Shown: positions 1-9,162 of the stretch, in pieces
Numbering within the stretch: position 1 is the stretch's first letter
Layout of the letters: every line of letters begins with the position of its first letter
Source: Rhizobiales bacterium 62-47
Lineage (GTDB): Bacteria; Pseudomonadota; Alphaproteobacteria; Rhizobiales; Xanthobacteraceae
DNA: 64,000 nucleotides
Assembly: GCA_001899255.1 (NCBI GenBank)
Contig: MKVX01000002.1
Location: 124,001 to 188,000, forward strand
Reading direction: 5' to 3'
Position numbers and translations under genes: made by a program
Notes under the pieces: model-generated
Databases searched by the model: none
What the model was told of the DNA's origin: nothing
The model's input: the letters and a program-made list of their open reading frames with translations, nothing else

Positions 1-120
1 CACTTCATCCTTTGGCGACCGCTTCAACCGCGCGACGATGGCGCGCGCCTGCTCGAACGGCCAGGCGTTGGATTGTTCGGCAAGCGTCCGCAGATCGGCT
101 GCGGTGATTTCATTCGACAT
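1..120 (-). CDS. lysK: Lysyl-tRNA synthetase, class I (N-terminal 40 residues only)
   Basis: The first 120 bases read leftwards as an open frame starting at an ATG at 120 and running off the window edge. The visible peptide carries the pattern WPFEQAR..IVARLKR..KDEV, which resembles the amino end of class I lysyl-tRNA synthetases, used by alphaproteobacteria instead of the class II enzyme. That family charges tRNA-Lys with lysine in the cytoplasm. Only the segment before the HIGH-type nucleotide-binding motif is visible, so the assignment rests on a short match. The next gene, a solute-binding protein, lies upstream on the same strand and ends 62 bases away. Confidence 0.65.
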   Translation of the reverse strand, partial: MSNEITAADLRTLAEQSNAWPFEQARAIVARLKRSPKDEV

Positions 121-182
121 TCAATTGCTCCGCGCGAACACGGCAGAAAACCTGCCGCTCCGGTTCGCGATCTTCGTATCGG

Positions 183-1127
183 TTAGAATGGATTTACCGA
201 GAAATAGCGCAACCACAAGTCAGTGTAGTGGCCTTTTTCCCAGATCCGGAACAGCGCCCAGTTCAGGGCCTGACGCAGGATGTCATTGCCTTTCTTGACG
301 CCGATGCCGACGCCTTCGCCGAAATAGCGGCTCTCGATGAACGGCCCGCCGCTGAAGGCGCAGCAGTTCGCCGAGTCGGTACCATTGATCCAGAACGCAT
401 ACGAGATTGCGTCGCCGAACGCGAAATCGATCTCGCCACGTTGCAGCGCCTGCCGGACCGCATCGTCGTTCGGATAAGGATGCAATTCGGCGTCGGTGAA
501 CATCGTCTTGAGATAGGCCTCGTGCGACGACCCGGCGACGACGCCGACCTTCTTGCCTTCCAGCCATTCCGGCCGCACTTCCGGCATCACCGTGTCGCGG
601 CGCGACACGAAACGCGCCGGCGTGCGGTAATACAGATCGCTGAAATCGAGCCGCTTGCGCAATTCCGGCGTCACCGCCAGCGAGGCGATGATGGCATCGC
701 CGCGATTGCTGGCGATGGCATCGAGCAGCGTGTCGAAACGGCGCATCTGGATGGTGCAGGCGACCTTGAGCTCGTCGCAGATGAGCCGCGCCAGATCGAC
801 ATTGAAACCGGCCGGATTGCCGTCAGGGCCGGTGAAGTTGAACGGCGGATAGTCGGTCTCCGTCATGAAGCGGATCAGGGTCAGGCGCGACAGGTCCGGA
901 CGCTCCGGCCGCCGCCGCGGATCCCAGAACCCCGGCACCGCCTGCGGCACGGCCGCCGGTTGCGCACCGCTCGAAGCCGCGTTCGGTGCCGCGCCTTGCG
1001 CCTGCAAGGGCTGCGTCGGCAGCGCGGCCAGCAGCAAGCCGCACAGTGCCGCGACCACGCCAAGACTTAGCCGACGGTATCGCCGAACCAATGAGTCGTT
1101 GAATGCAAAATCAATCTGTGGTTGCAT
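183..1127 (-). CDS. Family 3 extracellular solute-binding protein (amino-acid type)
   Basis: A 314-residue periplasmic binding protein. The start is placed at the ATG at 1127 because it gives a short charged N-terminus, a hydrophobic stretch near residues 20-42 ending LQAQG as a signal peptide, and then the mature domain; the frame stays open upstream but that part is low-complexity. The body has the family 3 signatures ETDYPPFNF, GFNVDLARLIC and DAIIASLAVTPELRKRLDFSD, typical of amino-acid ABC transporter or sensor-type binding proteins. No permease or ATPase gene lies beside it, so the partner is unknown. It is divergent from the glycosyltransferase gene, with 135 bases between the two starts. 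Confidence 0.85.
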   Translation of the reverse strand: MQPQIDFAFNDSLVRRYRRLSLGVVAALCGLLLAALPTQPLQAQGAAPNAASSGAQPAAVPQAVPGFWDPRRRPERPDLSRLTLIRFMTETDYPPFNFTGPDGNPAGFNVDLARLICDELKVACTIQMRRFDTLLDAIASNRGDAIIASLAVTPELRKRLDFSDLYYRTPARFVSRRDTVMPEVRPEWLEGKKVGVVAGSSHEAYLKTMFTDAELHPYPNDDAVRQALQRGEIDFAFGDAISYAFWINGTDSANCCAFSGGPFIESRYFGEGVGIGVKKGNDILRQALNWALFRIWEKGHYTDLWLRYFSVNPF

Positions 1128-1262
1128 TATAAGGGGCTTCCGCGTGGACGGTCTTATAGACCATCCGTTGCGCGGGATGCGAGTAAGATTGCGTTGGGGC
1201 GGGCGTATGGGCGGGCCGGGTTTGACGTGCGGTCTTGGCGGGAAGGCCAAGATGACCCGCCC

Positions 1263-3317
1263 ATGACACAAGCCGCCCCGCAACCCGCCGGTAGCGGCCA
1301 GAATCCGCCCAGCCAGCCCGCTCCACGTCGGACGCCACCGCGCCAGTTGCCCGGCTTCCTCGCCGCCATTTACGGCGGACGCGCCTCGTGTAACCCCGAT
1401 CAGACCGCCGCGGAACCGGGCCCCGCCAGCGAACTCGACTGCCTGCGCACGGTACTGCCACCGGCGCTGCTGGCCGCCGCCGAGGCACGCAGCCGCGAGA
1501 TCGGCATCGGCGCCGACCGCGTGCTGATCCAATGGGGCGTCATCGACGAAGCCGCCTATCTGCGCTGGCTGGCCGCGCACACCGGCGTCACGCTGGCCAC
1601 CTCGCTGGAATTCGCGCGCGGCGACATCCTGCTGTCCGATCAACAGCTGCCCTATGCGGCGGAGCACGGCCTGCTGCCGCTGCGCCGCGACGGCCGATTG
1701 TTGTGGGGCATCGCGCCGCGTGGCTTCACCGCCCGGCGGCTGTGCCGCTTCATCGCGAGCTATCCGGCGATGACGCCACGGCTGCGCCTCGTCTCGTCGG
1801 CGCAGTTCAACGATTTCCTCATCGCCCATGCCGGACCGCCGCTGGCACATGCCGCGGCCAACGGCCTTGGCGACCGGTGTGCCGCGATGACCGCAGGCCC
1901 GGTGCCGGTCACGCGCGCGCCATGGCCCGGGCGCCTGCGCCAGGGCGCGGCCGTGCTCGGCATCGCGGCTGCGCTGTTGCTGCTACCGCCACACGTTATG
2001 CTCGACGCCGGGAGCACGCTGCTCGCGGCGTGGTTCCTCGCTTTCGCCGGACTGCGCATCGCCGGTGCGCTGGCGCCACGGCCGGACCGCCGCAAACCGG
2101 CGCGCCTCCCCGATCACGCACTGCCGGTCTACACCCTCATCGTCGCGCTCTACCGCGAAGCCGCCTCGGTCGCGGCGCTGCTGCAAGCCATCAACGCGCT
2201 GGATTATCCGCTCGAGAAACTCCAGGTCATGCTGGTCGTCGAGCCGGACGACCTCGAAACCCGCGCCGCCATCGCCCGGCTCGGCCGGATGTCGCACATT
2301 CAGGTGCTGGTCGCGCCGAACAGCGGCCCGCGCACCAAGCCGAAAGCGCTGAACTGGGCGCTACCGTTCGCCCGCGGCAGCCTGACGGCGGTGTTCGATG
2401 CCGAGGACCGGCCCGAGCCGGGCCAGTTGCGCGCCGCCGTCGCGGCGTTTCGCGGTAATGGTGAGAACGTCGCCTGCGTGCAGGCCAGTTTGCGGATCGA
2501 CAATTTCTCGGACAGTTGGCTGTCGCGCATCTTCGCCGCCGAGTATGCCGGCCAGTTCGATGTGTTTCTGCCCGGCCTTGCCGCCATGCGGCTGCCGCTG
2601 CCGCTCGGCGGCACCTCCAACCACTTCCGCACCAAGGTGTTGCGCGAGGTCGGCGGCTGGGATGCCTACAACGTCACCGAGGATGCCGACCTCGGCTTCC
2701 GGCTGGCGCGCTACGGTTATCGCACCATGACGCTGGAATCCTCGACCGGCGAGGAAGCGCCCGTCCGCTTCGGCGCATGGTTGCGGCAGCGCTCGCGCTG
2801 GATGAAGGGCTGGATGCAAACCTGGAGCGTGCACATGCGCGCGCCGCGCCGGTTATGGCGCGAAAGCGGCCTGCGCGGCGTGCTGGCGCTCAACATTCTG
2901 GTCGGCGGCAATGTGCTCACCGCGCTGGCTTGCCCGTTCCTGTTTGTCGAACTGATCGCCTGCCTGCTGTCGAACCTGACTGCAGCAACGCCCAACGGCT
3001 TTCTCAGCGGCCAGCTGGCGCCGCTGCATATCGCAACCATCGCCGCCGGCTACGTGTCGACCGCCGTCGTCGGCCTGATGGGGCTGGCCTATCGCGGGCA
3101 ATTGCGCAGTGGCTGGGTCCTGCTGCTGACGCCGCTGTACTGGCTGTGCCTGTCGGTCGCCGCGTGGCGCGCGCTGTACCAGTTGCTGCGCGAACCTTAC
3201 CGCTGGGAGAAAACCGAACACGGACTGGCGCGCCAGCCGCGCACCGTCCCACCGCTCGGCATCCACGCCGCGATCCGCGCGACGTCACGCTCGCGGCGGC
3301 GGATGCATTACAGGTAG
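1263..3317 (+). CDS. Membrane-bound family 2 glycosyltransferase with an extra N-terminal domain
   Basis: A 684-residue inner-membrane glycosyltransferase. Residues about 60-190 form an N-terminal region resembling the MshEN/GspE-N-like domain found in front of some bacterial transferases. A hydrophobic segment follows at 228-270, then a GT2 catalytic core at about 290-520 with the putative acidic sugar-nucleotide motif DAED (379-382), VTEDADLG (471-478) and the QRSRWMKGW motif (509-517) of processive or cellulose-synthase-like enzymes. Several membrane helices close the protein. The start at 1263 is preferred because the upstream 47 codons look non-genic. Its last 10 bases overlap the convergent SCO1-type gene. 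The sugar donor and product cannot be read from the sequence. Confidence 0.85.
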   Translation: MTQAAPQPAGSGQNPPSQPAPRRTPPRQLPGFLAAIYGGRASCNPDQTAAEPGPASELDCLRTVLPPALLAAAEARSREIGIGADRVLIQWGVIDEAAYLRWLAAHTGVTLATSLEFARGDILLSDQQLPYAAEHGLLPLRRDGRLLWGIAPRGFTARRLCRFIASYPAMTPRLRLVSSAQFNDFLIAHAGPPLAHAAANGLGDRCAAMTAGPVPVTRAPWPGRLRQGAAVLGIAAALLLLPPHVMLDAGSTLLAAWFLAFAGLRIAGALAPRPDRRKPARLPDHALPVYTLIVALYREAASVAALLQAINALDYPLEKLQVMLVVEPDDLETRAAIARLGRMSHIQVLVAPNSGPRTKPKALNWALPFARGSLTAVFDAEDRPEPGQLRAAVAAFRGNGENVACVQASLRIDNFSDSWLSRIFAAEYAGQFDVFLPGLAAMRLPLPLGGTSNHFRTKVLREVGGWDAYNVTEDADLGFRLARYGYRTMTLESSTGEEAPVRFGAWLRQRSRWMKGWMQTWSVHMRAPRRLWRESGLRGVLALNILVGGNVLTALACPFLFVELIACLLSNLTAATPNGFLSGQLAPLHIATIAAGYVSTAVVGLMGLAYRGQLRSGWVLLLTPLYWLCLSVAAWRALYQLLREPYRWEKTEHGLARQPRTVPPLGIHAAIRATSRSRRRMHYR

Positions 3318-3901
3318 CGCTTGAGATCCGCCACCGCCGCTTCCGGCGTCTGCTTGAGGTTGAACGGCGCGACGAAATTCCCGTCGCGATCCATCAGGTA
3401 GATCAGCGCCGTATGATCCATGGTGTAGTCGTCGTCCTTGAGCGGGATCTTCTTGGCATAGACGCGATACGCGCTGAGCACCTTGGCGACGGCTTGCGGA
3501 TCGCCGGTCAGGCCGCGCAGATGCGGATCGAAGCTTGCCAGGTAGTCCTTCATCACCGCGGCCGTGTCGCGCTGCGGATCCACCGAGATGAAATAAGCGT
3601 TGACGCGATCGGCATCCTTCCCCATGGCGCGCAGCACCTCGGACATTTCGAACAGCGAGGTGGGGCAGACATCCGGGCAATGGGTATAGCCGAAGAAGAT
3701 CAGCGTCGGCCGGCCCTTCATGTCCTTCTCGGTGACGGTCTGGCCGCTCTGGTCGGTCAGTTGGAACGGACCGCCGATGGCCGCCGGCGCGGCGACATTG
3801 CGCACGCCGCCAAGCAACCACAACACCACGATGAGGCCAATGGCGAGACTGGCGGCAAACGCCGCAAACACCACCAGCGGCCGGCTGGCACGATCGGTCA
3901 T
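3308..3901 (-). CDS. SCO1/SenC/PrrC-family copper-binding thioredoxin-fold protein
   Basis: A 197-residue membrane-anchored protein with one N-terminal helix (residues about 8-31) and a periplasmic thioredoxin-like domain. The copper-site residues of the Sco family are present: the CPDVC motif with Cys75 and Cys79, and a downstream histidine at about 163 in MDHTALIYLMD. Sco proteins deliver copper to the CuA centre of cytochrome c oxidase or act as thiol-disulfide reductases. No oxidase gene lies nearby, so it appears to be a stand-alone copy. It converges with the upstream glycosyltransferase gene and overlaps its end by 10 bases. Confidence 0.92.
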   Translation of the reverse strand: MTDRASRPLVVFAAFAASLAIGLIVVLWLLGGVRNVAAPAAIGGPFQLTDQSGQTVTEKDMKGRPTLIFFGYTHCPDVCPTSLFEMSEVLRAMGKDADRVNAYFISVDPQRDTAAVMKDYLASFDPHLRGLTGDPQAVAKVLSAYRVYAKKIPLKDDDYTMDHTALIYLMDRDGNFVAPFNLKQTPEAAVADLKRYL

Positions 3902-4115
3902 TCCAACTCCCTTGCCTCAACCCGCGCCGCCGTCACGGTGGCGGCACATCAACGATACGCCCGGCCACCGACCGCAACATCCGGTCGATCACCTTTGGCG
4001 TCATGCAACGCAGGTTCCTGATAGAGGCAGCCAGCCGAGCGGGCAAGCGCCGCGGCCATCATGGCGTTCACGTCATGCTGAACGCGCCGTGAGCCCGAGA
4101 CGCGGCGATCCGGCG

Positions 4116-4571
4116 TTAGCGCCCGCCGGCCTCCGCATTGATGTAACAGGGCCGGTACATGCTGGCGAGCTGTGCGCCGTCGAGGAAGATCATGTGGCGG
4201 GTGAGACCGCCGCGCCGGGAAATCCAGCGCCGCACCGGCGGGGGATACATCGCATACAACATCCGCGTCGCCTCGCGGTTGGTCACCACCCGGCCATTGG
4301 CGCCGAAATCCCAAGCTGCGTGAAATCCGAGCGACGCACGCGAGGTGACGCAAATCCGGTCGTGCGGCACGGCGCCGAGCACGATGGTGCAGGCCGACGC
4401 GCAAAGGCCGTCGATCACCACCTGTTCGCCGGAACTGCGCAGATCCTGGAATCGGTCCACGTAGGTTCCGATTCGTCCGCCACGATCTTCGGTAATTCGC
4501 ACGGCCGCATGGCTGGCTGCGATGCTTGCGAGCAGAACACCGGCTGCAAGCAGCCAACTTGCGAATCTCAT
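4116..4571 (-). CDS. Secreted ClpP/SppA-like protein of unknown substrate
   Basis: A 151-residue protein with an N-terminal signal peptide ending near SHAAV. The mature part has the pattern DGLCASACTIVLGAV, in which a serine lies in a small-residue turn between strands, and later a histidine in SLGFHAAW. This combination matches the family of predicted periplasmic proteins distantly related to ClpP or SppA serine peptidases. The start at 4571 is chosen because a GAGG-type ribosome site lies just before it and the signal peptide follows directly; an ATG at 4583 is an alternative. The activity is an inference from motif resemblance. The 200 bases between it and the SCO1-type gene look empty. 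Confidence 0.7.
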   Translation of the reverse strand: MRFASWLLAAGVLLASIAASHAAVRITEDRGGRIGTYVDRFQDLRSSGEQVVIDGLCASACTIVLGAVPHDRICVTSRASLGFHAAWDFGANGRVVTNREATRMLYAMYPPPVRRWISRRGGLTRHMIFLDGAQLASMYRPCYINAEAGGR

Positions 4572-4843
4572 GTCCTGCCTCATGCCGTCCGTATGCGTGG
4601 CGAATCTGTTGCCGTAGTAGGACATCAGCGTGTTGCGAGATCGTTTATTTGTCCAGACCGCGAGAGTTCTGCACATCAAATTCAACATCACTGTTGCAGG
4701 CGGGATGCAGTCGGCCATTGAACCTGCGGTCGCAACGTCATGCGTGATGCATCGTGACGCTGCGCCAGCGATGCGAAGCGTGTTGACCGGCATCGCCATG
4801 CCGCGCTTCAATCGGCCAACGGGTCGACGTTAAGGAGTTGGAA

Positions 4844-6502
4844 ATGGCGGAGCATGCTGACGTCATCGTTGTCGGCGCCGGTCTGGCCGGTCTGGTTGCG
4901 GCGACGGAACTGGCCGACGCCGGCAAGCGCGTCATCGTCGTCGATCAGGAAGGCGAGCAAAATCTCGGCGGTCAGGCGTTCTGGTCGTTCGGCGGCCTGT
5001 TCCTGGTCGACTCGCCGGAACAGCGCCGGCTCGGCATCAAGGACAGCCACGATCTCGCCTGGCAGGACTGGCAAGGTTCGGCCGGCTTCGACCGCGACGA
5101 GGATTACTGGCCGCAACGCTGGGCCGAGGCTTATGTCGGATTCGCCGCCGGGGACAAACGCGATTGGCTGCGGGCGATGGGGCATCGCATATTTCCCATC
5201 GTCGGCTGGGCCGAGCGCGGCGGCTACGACGCCATGAGCCACGGCAACTCGGTGCCGCGCTTCCACGTCACTTGGGGAACCGGCCCCGGCATCGTCGAAC
5301 CGTTCGAACGCCGCGCCCGCGAGGCGAAGTCGCGCGGCCTGCTCGAATTCCGTTTTCGTCACCGCGTCGATGCCTTGACCGCGACCAACGGCACCATCGA
5401 CGGCGTGCGCGGCAGCATCCTTGAACCGACCGGCGTGGCGCGCGGCGAGAGCAGTTCGCGCACGACCATTGGCGAATTCGCGTTGCAGGCGCAGGCGGTG
5501 ATCGTCGCCTCCGGCGGCATCGGCGGCAACCACGACCTGGTCCGCAAGAACTGGCCGCAACGCCTCGGCCAGCCGCCGCGCAAGATGATTTCCGGCGTGC
5601 CGGAGCATGTCGACGGCCGCATGATCGAGATCACCGAGGCGGCCGGCGCGCGGCTGATCAATCGCGACCGCATGTGGCATTACGTCGAGGGCATCGAGAA
5701 CTGGAGCCCGATTTGGCCACGCCACGGCATCCGCATCCTGCCCGGCCCGTCATCGATGTGGTTCGACGCCACCGGCAAGCGGCTGCCCTCGCCGCTGTTT
5801 CCCGGCTCCGATACGCTCGGCCAACTCCAGTACATCATGTCGACCGGCTACGATTACTCCTGGTTCGTGCTGACCCAGAGCATCATCAAGAAGGAATTCG
5901 CGCTGTCCGGCTCCGAGCAGAATCCGGACCTCACCGGCAAGAGCTGGATGATGACGGCGAAGCGCGCCACCAATAAGGGCGCCCCCGCGCCGGTCGAGGC
6001 ATTCAAGCAGAAGGGCGTCGATTTCATCGTCCGCGACAACCTCGACGATCTCGTCACCGCGATGAATGCGCTCAGCGGCGACAACCTGCTGCGCGTCGAC
6101 CATCTGCGTCAGCAGATCGAAGCGCGCGACCGCGAGATCGCCAATCCCTACGCCAAGGACACGCAGATCGTGAACCTGCACAATGCGCGGCGCTATATCG
6201 GCGACAAGCTGATCCGCACCGCCAAACCGCATCGCATCCTCGATCCGGCGCACGGCCCGCTGATCGCCGTGCGGCTCAACATCCTGACCCGCAAGACGCT
6301 GGGCGGCTTCGAGACCGATCTCGACGCGCGGGTGTTCGGCGGCAATGGCCGGATTCTGCCCGGCCTCTACGCGGTCGGCGAGGCCGCAGGCTTCGGCGGC
6401 GGCGGCATGCACGGCTATCGCTCGCTGGAAGGCACCTTCCTCGGCGGCTGCCTGTTTTCCGGCCGCGTCGCCGGCCGCGCGGCCGCGAAGGCGGTGGGAT
6501 AG
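4844..6502 (+). CDS. FAD-binding dehydrogenase of the ketosteroid-dehydrogenase/fumarate-reductase fold
   Basis: A 552-residue flavoprotein. It begins with a dinucleotide-binding signature VIVVGAGLAGLVAA at residues 7-20, followed by an acidic strand end (VVDQE) and a glycine-rich C-terminal FAD motif around GLYAVGEAAGFGGGG. This is the layout of the FAD-binding-2 family, which includes 3-ketosteroid delta-1-dehydrogenases, fumarate reductase flavoproteins and a large uncharacterised dehydrogenase group to which this most resembles. The start at ATG 4844 is supported by AAGGAG six bases upstream; a TTG at 4838 would overlap the ribosome site. The substrate is unknown. The next gene on the strand begins 187 bases later. 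Confidence 0.88.
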   Translation: MAEHADVIVVGAGLAGLVAATELADAGKRVIVVDQEGEQNLGGQAFWSFGGLFLVDSPEQRRLGIKDSHDLAWQDWQGSAGFDRDEDYWPQRWAEAYVGFAAGDKRDWLRAMGHRIFPIVGWAERGGYDAMSHGNSVPRFHVTWGTGPGIVEPFERRAREAKSRGLLEFRFRHRVDALTATNGTIDGVRGSILEPTGVARGESSSRTTIGEFALQAQAVIVASGGIGGNHDLVRKNWPQRLGQPPRKMISGVPEHVDGRMIEITEAAGARLINRDRMWHYVEGIENWSPIWPRHGIRILPGPSSMWFDATGKRLPSPLFPGSDTLGQLQYIMSTGYDYSWFVLTQSIIKKEFALSGSEQNPDLTGKSWMMTAKRATNKGAPAPVEAFKQKGVDFIVRDNLDDLVTAMNALSGDNLLRVDHLRQQIEARDREIANPYAKDTQIVNLHNARRYIGDKLIRTAKPHRILDPAHGPLIAVRLNILTRKTLGGFETDLDARVFGGNGRILPGLYAVGEAAGFGGGGMHGYRSLEGTFLGGCLFSGRVAGRAAAKAVG

Positions 6503-6522
6503 ATCGTCGTCCTCTCCGTTTC

Positions 6523-6576
6523 GCCTCATCCTGAGGAGCGGCGTCTGCGCCGCGTCTCGCTCCTCGCCATGAGGAC
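6523..6576. repeat. Decayed copy of palindromic repeat family A
   Basis: The stretch contains CTCATCCTGAGGAGC and a later CTCCTCGCCATGAGGACG as imperfect inverted arms. It resembles the outer ends of the better preserved family A copies elsewhere in the window but lacks the conserved CTCGAAGG core. It fills the gap between the flavoprotein and SnoaL-like genes. Confidence 0.5.
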
Positions 6577-6689
6577 GAACTCCGGACTGCCGGTTCTTTT
6601 CGGCTTTCATGACCTGTGAGGTAATCGATTCACGCCGCGCGGCCTTCGATACTGACGTCATTCAACGGCCAATTCGAAGGAGCAACGCC

Positions 6690-7055
6690 ATGACCAACGC
6701 CAGCCTCATCGCCAGCCGCTACATCGAACTGTGGAACGAACGCAATCCGCAGCGGCGGCGCGATCTCCTCTCCGCCAACTGGACCAGCGATGCCAAATAT
6801 GTCGATCCGTTGATGCAGGGCGACGGCCACGACGGCATCGACGCGCTGGTCGCCGGCGTGCAGCAGCGCTTCCCGGATTTCCGGTTCAAGCTCATCAGCG
6901 AACCGAACGGCTACGGCGATCACGTGCGGTTTTCATGGGGCCTCGGGCCCGACGGCGCCGACGCACCGATCAAGGGCACCGATTTCGCCGTGGTTGAAAG
7001 CGGACGCATCAAGAGCATCGCCGGCTTCCTCGATCAGGTGCCGGCCGGGGCGTGA
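6690..7055 (+). CDS. SnoaL-like / NTF2-fold protein
   Basis: A 121-residue cytoplasmic protein with the alpha-beta pattern of the SnoaL-like family (NTF2 fold): an N-terminal helix with RYIELWNE, the YVDPL..G strand, a FPDFRFKL strand and a C-terminal IAGFLDQVP strand. Members include polyketide cyclases, isomerases and many uncharacterised small proteins, so no reaction can be assigned. The start at 6690 is chosen because GAAGGAG lies just before it; upstream codons in the frame look non-genic. It converges with the flavin reductase gene that ends at 7086. Confidence 0.8.
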   Translation: MTNASLIASRYIELWNERNPQRRRDLLSANWTSDAKYVDPLMQGDGHDGIDALVAGVQQRFPDFRFKLISEPNGYGDHVRFSWGLGPDGADAPIKGTDFAVVESGRIKSIAGFLDQVPAGA

Positions 7056-7085
7056 CCATAAACAGCAAGCCGTCGAAAACTCCCT

Positions 7086-8252
7086 TCACCCCCTGCGGAA
7101 CGGCAGCGCCGGACCTTCCAGCTTGCGCAGGCCCGGCTCGCGGCGCTCCAGCCACCAGCCGTATTGCTTCGGCCACGCGCCGAACACCTCGCCGCCCTCG
7201 CCGTCCAGCGCCAGCCGCGCATGCAGCGGCCAGTTCGGATCGAACAGCGCTTCGCGGCCGATGCCGATCAGATCGGCGTGGCCCTGCACCAGCACATCCT
7301 CGGCCTGCTGCGGATGCAGGATGAGACCGACCGCCATGGTGGCGATCTCCGCCTCGCGGCGGATGGCATCGGCGAACGGCACCTGAAAACTGTAGCCGCG
7401 CGGAATCCGCGCCGCCGTCGCCGAGCCGAGCAGGCCGCCGGACGAACAATCGATCACGTCGGCACCGCGCGCCTTGGCCTCGCGGGTGAACGCCACCGAG
7501 TCCGGCAGTTCGATGCCGCCATCGACGCCGTCGACCGAGGAAATCCGCACCGACAACGGCCGCTCCTGCGGCCACGCCGCGCGCACCGTCTCGATAATCT
7601 CCAGCGGAAAGCGCATCCGCCCGGCGCGATCGCCGCCATAGGCATCGGTGCGCTTGTTGGACAGCGGCGAGAGAAATTCGTGCAGCAGATAGCCGTGGGC
7701 GCAATGCACTTCGAGCACGTCGAAGCCCGCCGCCGCCGCGCGTAAGGTCGCCAGCCGCCACTGTTCGCGCAGGCTCTTCATCTCGTCGATGCCGAGTTCG
7801 TGCGGCAGCAGCCAGCCCTCGTCCATCGGGATCGCGCTCGGGGCCACGATGCGCCACGGCAGATCGCCGCGCGCGCGGTCGTCGTCGTTGAGCGCCGCAT
7901 TACCGAACCACGGCCGCTGCATGCTGGCCTTGCGTCCGGCATGGGCGAGCTGGATCGCCGGCACCGATCCGTTGTCGCGAATGAATGCAGCGATCCGCGC
8001 CAGCGGCGCCTGCTGCGCATCGTTCCACAAGCCGACATCGCCGTGGGTGATGCGGCCTTCCGCCGTCACCGCAGTGGCTTCGACCATGACGATGCCGGCA
8101 CCGCCTTGCGCAAACTTGCCGAGATGCACGAGATGCCAGTCGTTCGCCACGCCATCGATGGCGGAATACTGGCACATCGGCGAGATGACGATGCGGTTCG
8201 GCGTGGTAACGCCGCGCAAGGTCAGAGGCTGGAACAACTGCGGTTGCGACAT
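7086..8252 (-). CDS. Old-yellow-enzyme-type NAD(P)H:flavin oxidoreductase (YqjM/xenobiotic reductase class)
   Basis: A 388-residue FMN-dependent TIM-barrel ene-reductase. It starts MSQPQLFQPL and has the class marker SPMCQYSA with the redox-tuning cysteine at residue 27, then an AHAGRK motif, HGYLLHEFLSPLSNKRTDAYGG around the phosphate-binding helix and GREALFDPNW near the end. These are typical of YqjM-like enzymes, which reduce activated C=C bonds using NADPH; physiological substrates are usually unknown. The family length is about 340-370 residues, so it is complete. It stands alone on the minus strand, downstream of a membrane protein gene. Confidence 0.92.
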   Translation of the reverse strand: MSQPQLFQPLTLRGVTTPNRIVISPMCQYSAIDGVANDWHLVHLGKFAQGGAGIVMVEATAVTAEGRITHGDVGLWNDAQQAPLARIAAFIRDNGSVPAIQLAHAGRKASMQRPWFGNAALNDDDRARGDLPWRIVAPSAIPMDEGWLLPHELGIDEMKSLREQWRLATLRAAAAGFDVLEVHCAHGYLLHEFLSPLSNKRTDAYGGDRAGRMRFPLEIIETVRAAWPQERPLSVRISSVDGVDGGIELPDSVAFTREAKARGADVIDCSSGGLLGSATAARIPRGYSFQVPFADAIRREAEIATMAVGLILHPQQAEDVLVQGHADLIGIGREALFDPNWPLHARLALDGEGGEVFGAWPKQYGWWLERREPGLRKLEGPALPFRRG

Positions 8253-8304
8253 CGGAATTTCACTCGCTATTGATATTTGCGCGATTGCGGCGACGGCGGA
8301 TCGA

Positions 8305-8889
8305 TCAACGCGACCAGGCCGGCTTGGCCTGCTGCAACGCCATGGTCAGCCCGACGGCAACGCCTGCCTGCCACACCGGATACAGCACCGAGACCAGATC
8401 GAGGTTCAACACGCTGTCGAGCGCCAGCAAGGTGCCCGCCAACGTGCCGATCACCAGCATCGGCAGCCAGGCCGGCGCGTCGCGCGGCCCGGCCGGCAGC
8501 AGAGAAATCCCCGCCGCCATCACCGCGGAGCCGGTAAACCCGCCGCCCAGCCCGTCGAGCACGTTGCGAATCATCTTGTCTCCGCCGGCCATCTCGCCAT
8601 CGACCCAGATCGCGACGTTCACGGCGCAGAGGAATGCAACGATGGTAACGATCGCGGCCGTGAATGCGGCCCACCACGGGCTCATGGCGAAATAGCGCAG
8701 CAACGCCAGCACAAGAATCGCGAACGGCACCGCCAACAGCGCGATGCGGAACATACCGGGCGTGCCGGGCATACGGTCGATCCACGGCTGCAGCACCGGG
8801 GTGAGGATACCGGTCAACGCACCGCCCAGGGCAATCTGCAGAAAGTTTGGTCGCCTTGCCTCACGGGAAGCGGTGGTGCCGGTCAACAC
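8305..8889 (-). CDS. Unrecognised polytopic membrane protein
   Basis: A 194-residue protein with about six hydrophobic segments, roughly at residues 17-35, 47-66, 73-95, 112-130, 141-160 and 165-188, and short polar loops. I do not recognise a family. Several helices contain Gly-rich stretches (GGALTG, GLGGGFTG, GTLAGTLL). The start is taken as GTG 8889, since AAGGGG lies just upstream; a TTG at 8886 is equally possible. It lies between the flavin reductase gene and a tRNA-Gly gene on the same strand, with no operon partner of obvious function. Confidence 0.6.
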   Translation of the reverse strand: MLTGTTASREARRPNFLQIALGGALTGILTPVLQPWIDRMPGTPGMFRIALLAVPFAILVLALLRYFAMSPWWAAFTAAIVTIVAFLCAVNVAIWVDGEMAGGDKMIRNVLDGLGGGFTGSAVMAAGISLLPAGPRDAPAWLPMLVIGTLAGTLLALDSVLNLDLVSVLYPVWQAGVAVGLTMALQQAKPAWSR

Positions 8890-8930
8890 AAACCCCTTTT
8901 CGCCTTCGGCCTCGCAGCAGTCCCGGATCC

Positions 8931-9004
8931 TGGAGCGGGCGAAGGGAATCGAACCCTCGTATGCAGCTTGGGAAGCTGCCGTTCTACCATTGAACTACGC
9001 CCGC
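8931..9004 (-). tRNA. tRNA-Gly (anticodon CCC)
   Basis: A 74-base cloverleaf read on the minus strand. The acceptor stem GCGGGCG pairs with CGCCCGC, the anticodon arm is GCAGC-TTCCCAA-GCTGC giving anticodon CCC, and the T arm is AGGGTTCGATTCCCT. The 3' CCA is encoded (TGG at 8931-8933 on the plus strand). It reads GGG glycine codons. No integrase or duplicated 3' end is seen next to it. Confidence 0.96.
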
Positions 9005-9162
9005 GATCAGGGACCCACCCCCCTGATGTAGCCGAGACGACGCGGCTCGCCAAGCCGGTTGACAGTTCGAATCGGTTTAATCGCACCCGCCAGCATCGTC
9101 CGGCGCCGCCAGTAGCGCGGCCTGCCGTTGCCGGACGGCGGTGCGCGGGATAAATTCGCGGC

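Noticed and set aside
1128..1850. Upstream extension of the family 3 binding protein
   Set aside because: The signal peptide begins at 1127; the added part is low-complexity and antisense to the glycosyltransferase.
8931..9004. tRNA-Gly as an integration site
   Set aside because: No integrase, no direct repeat of the tRNA 3' end and ordinary genes on both sides.
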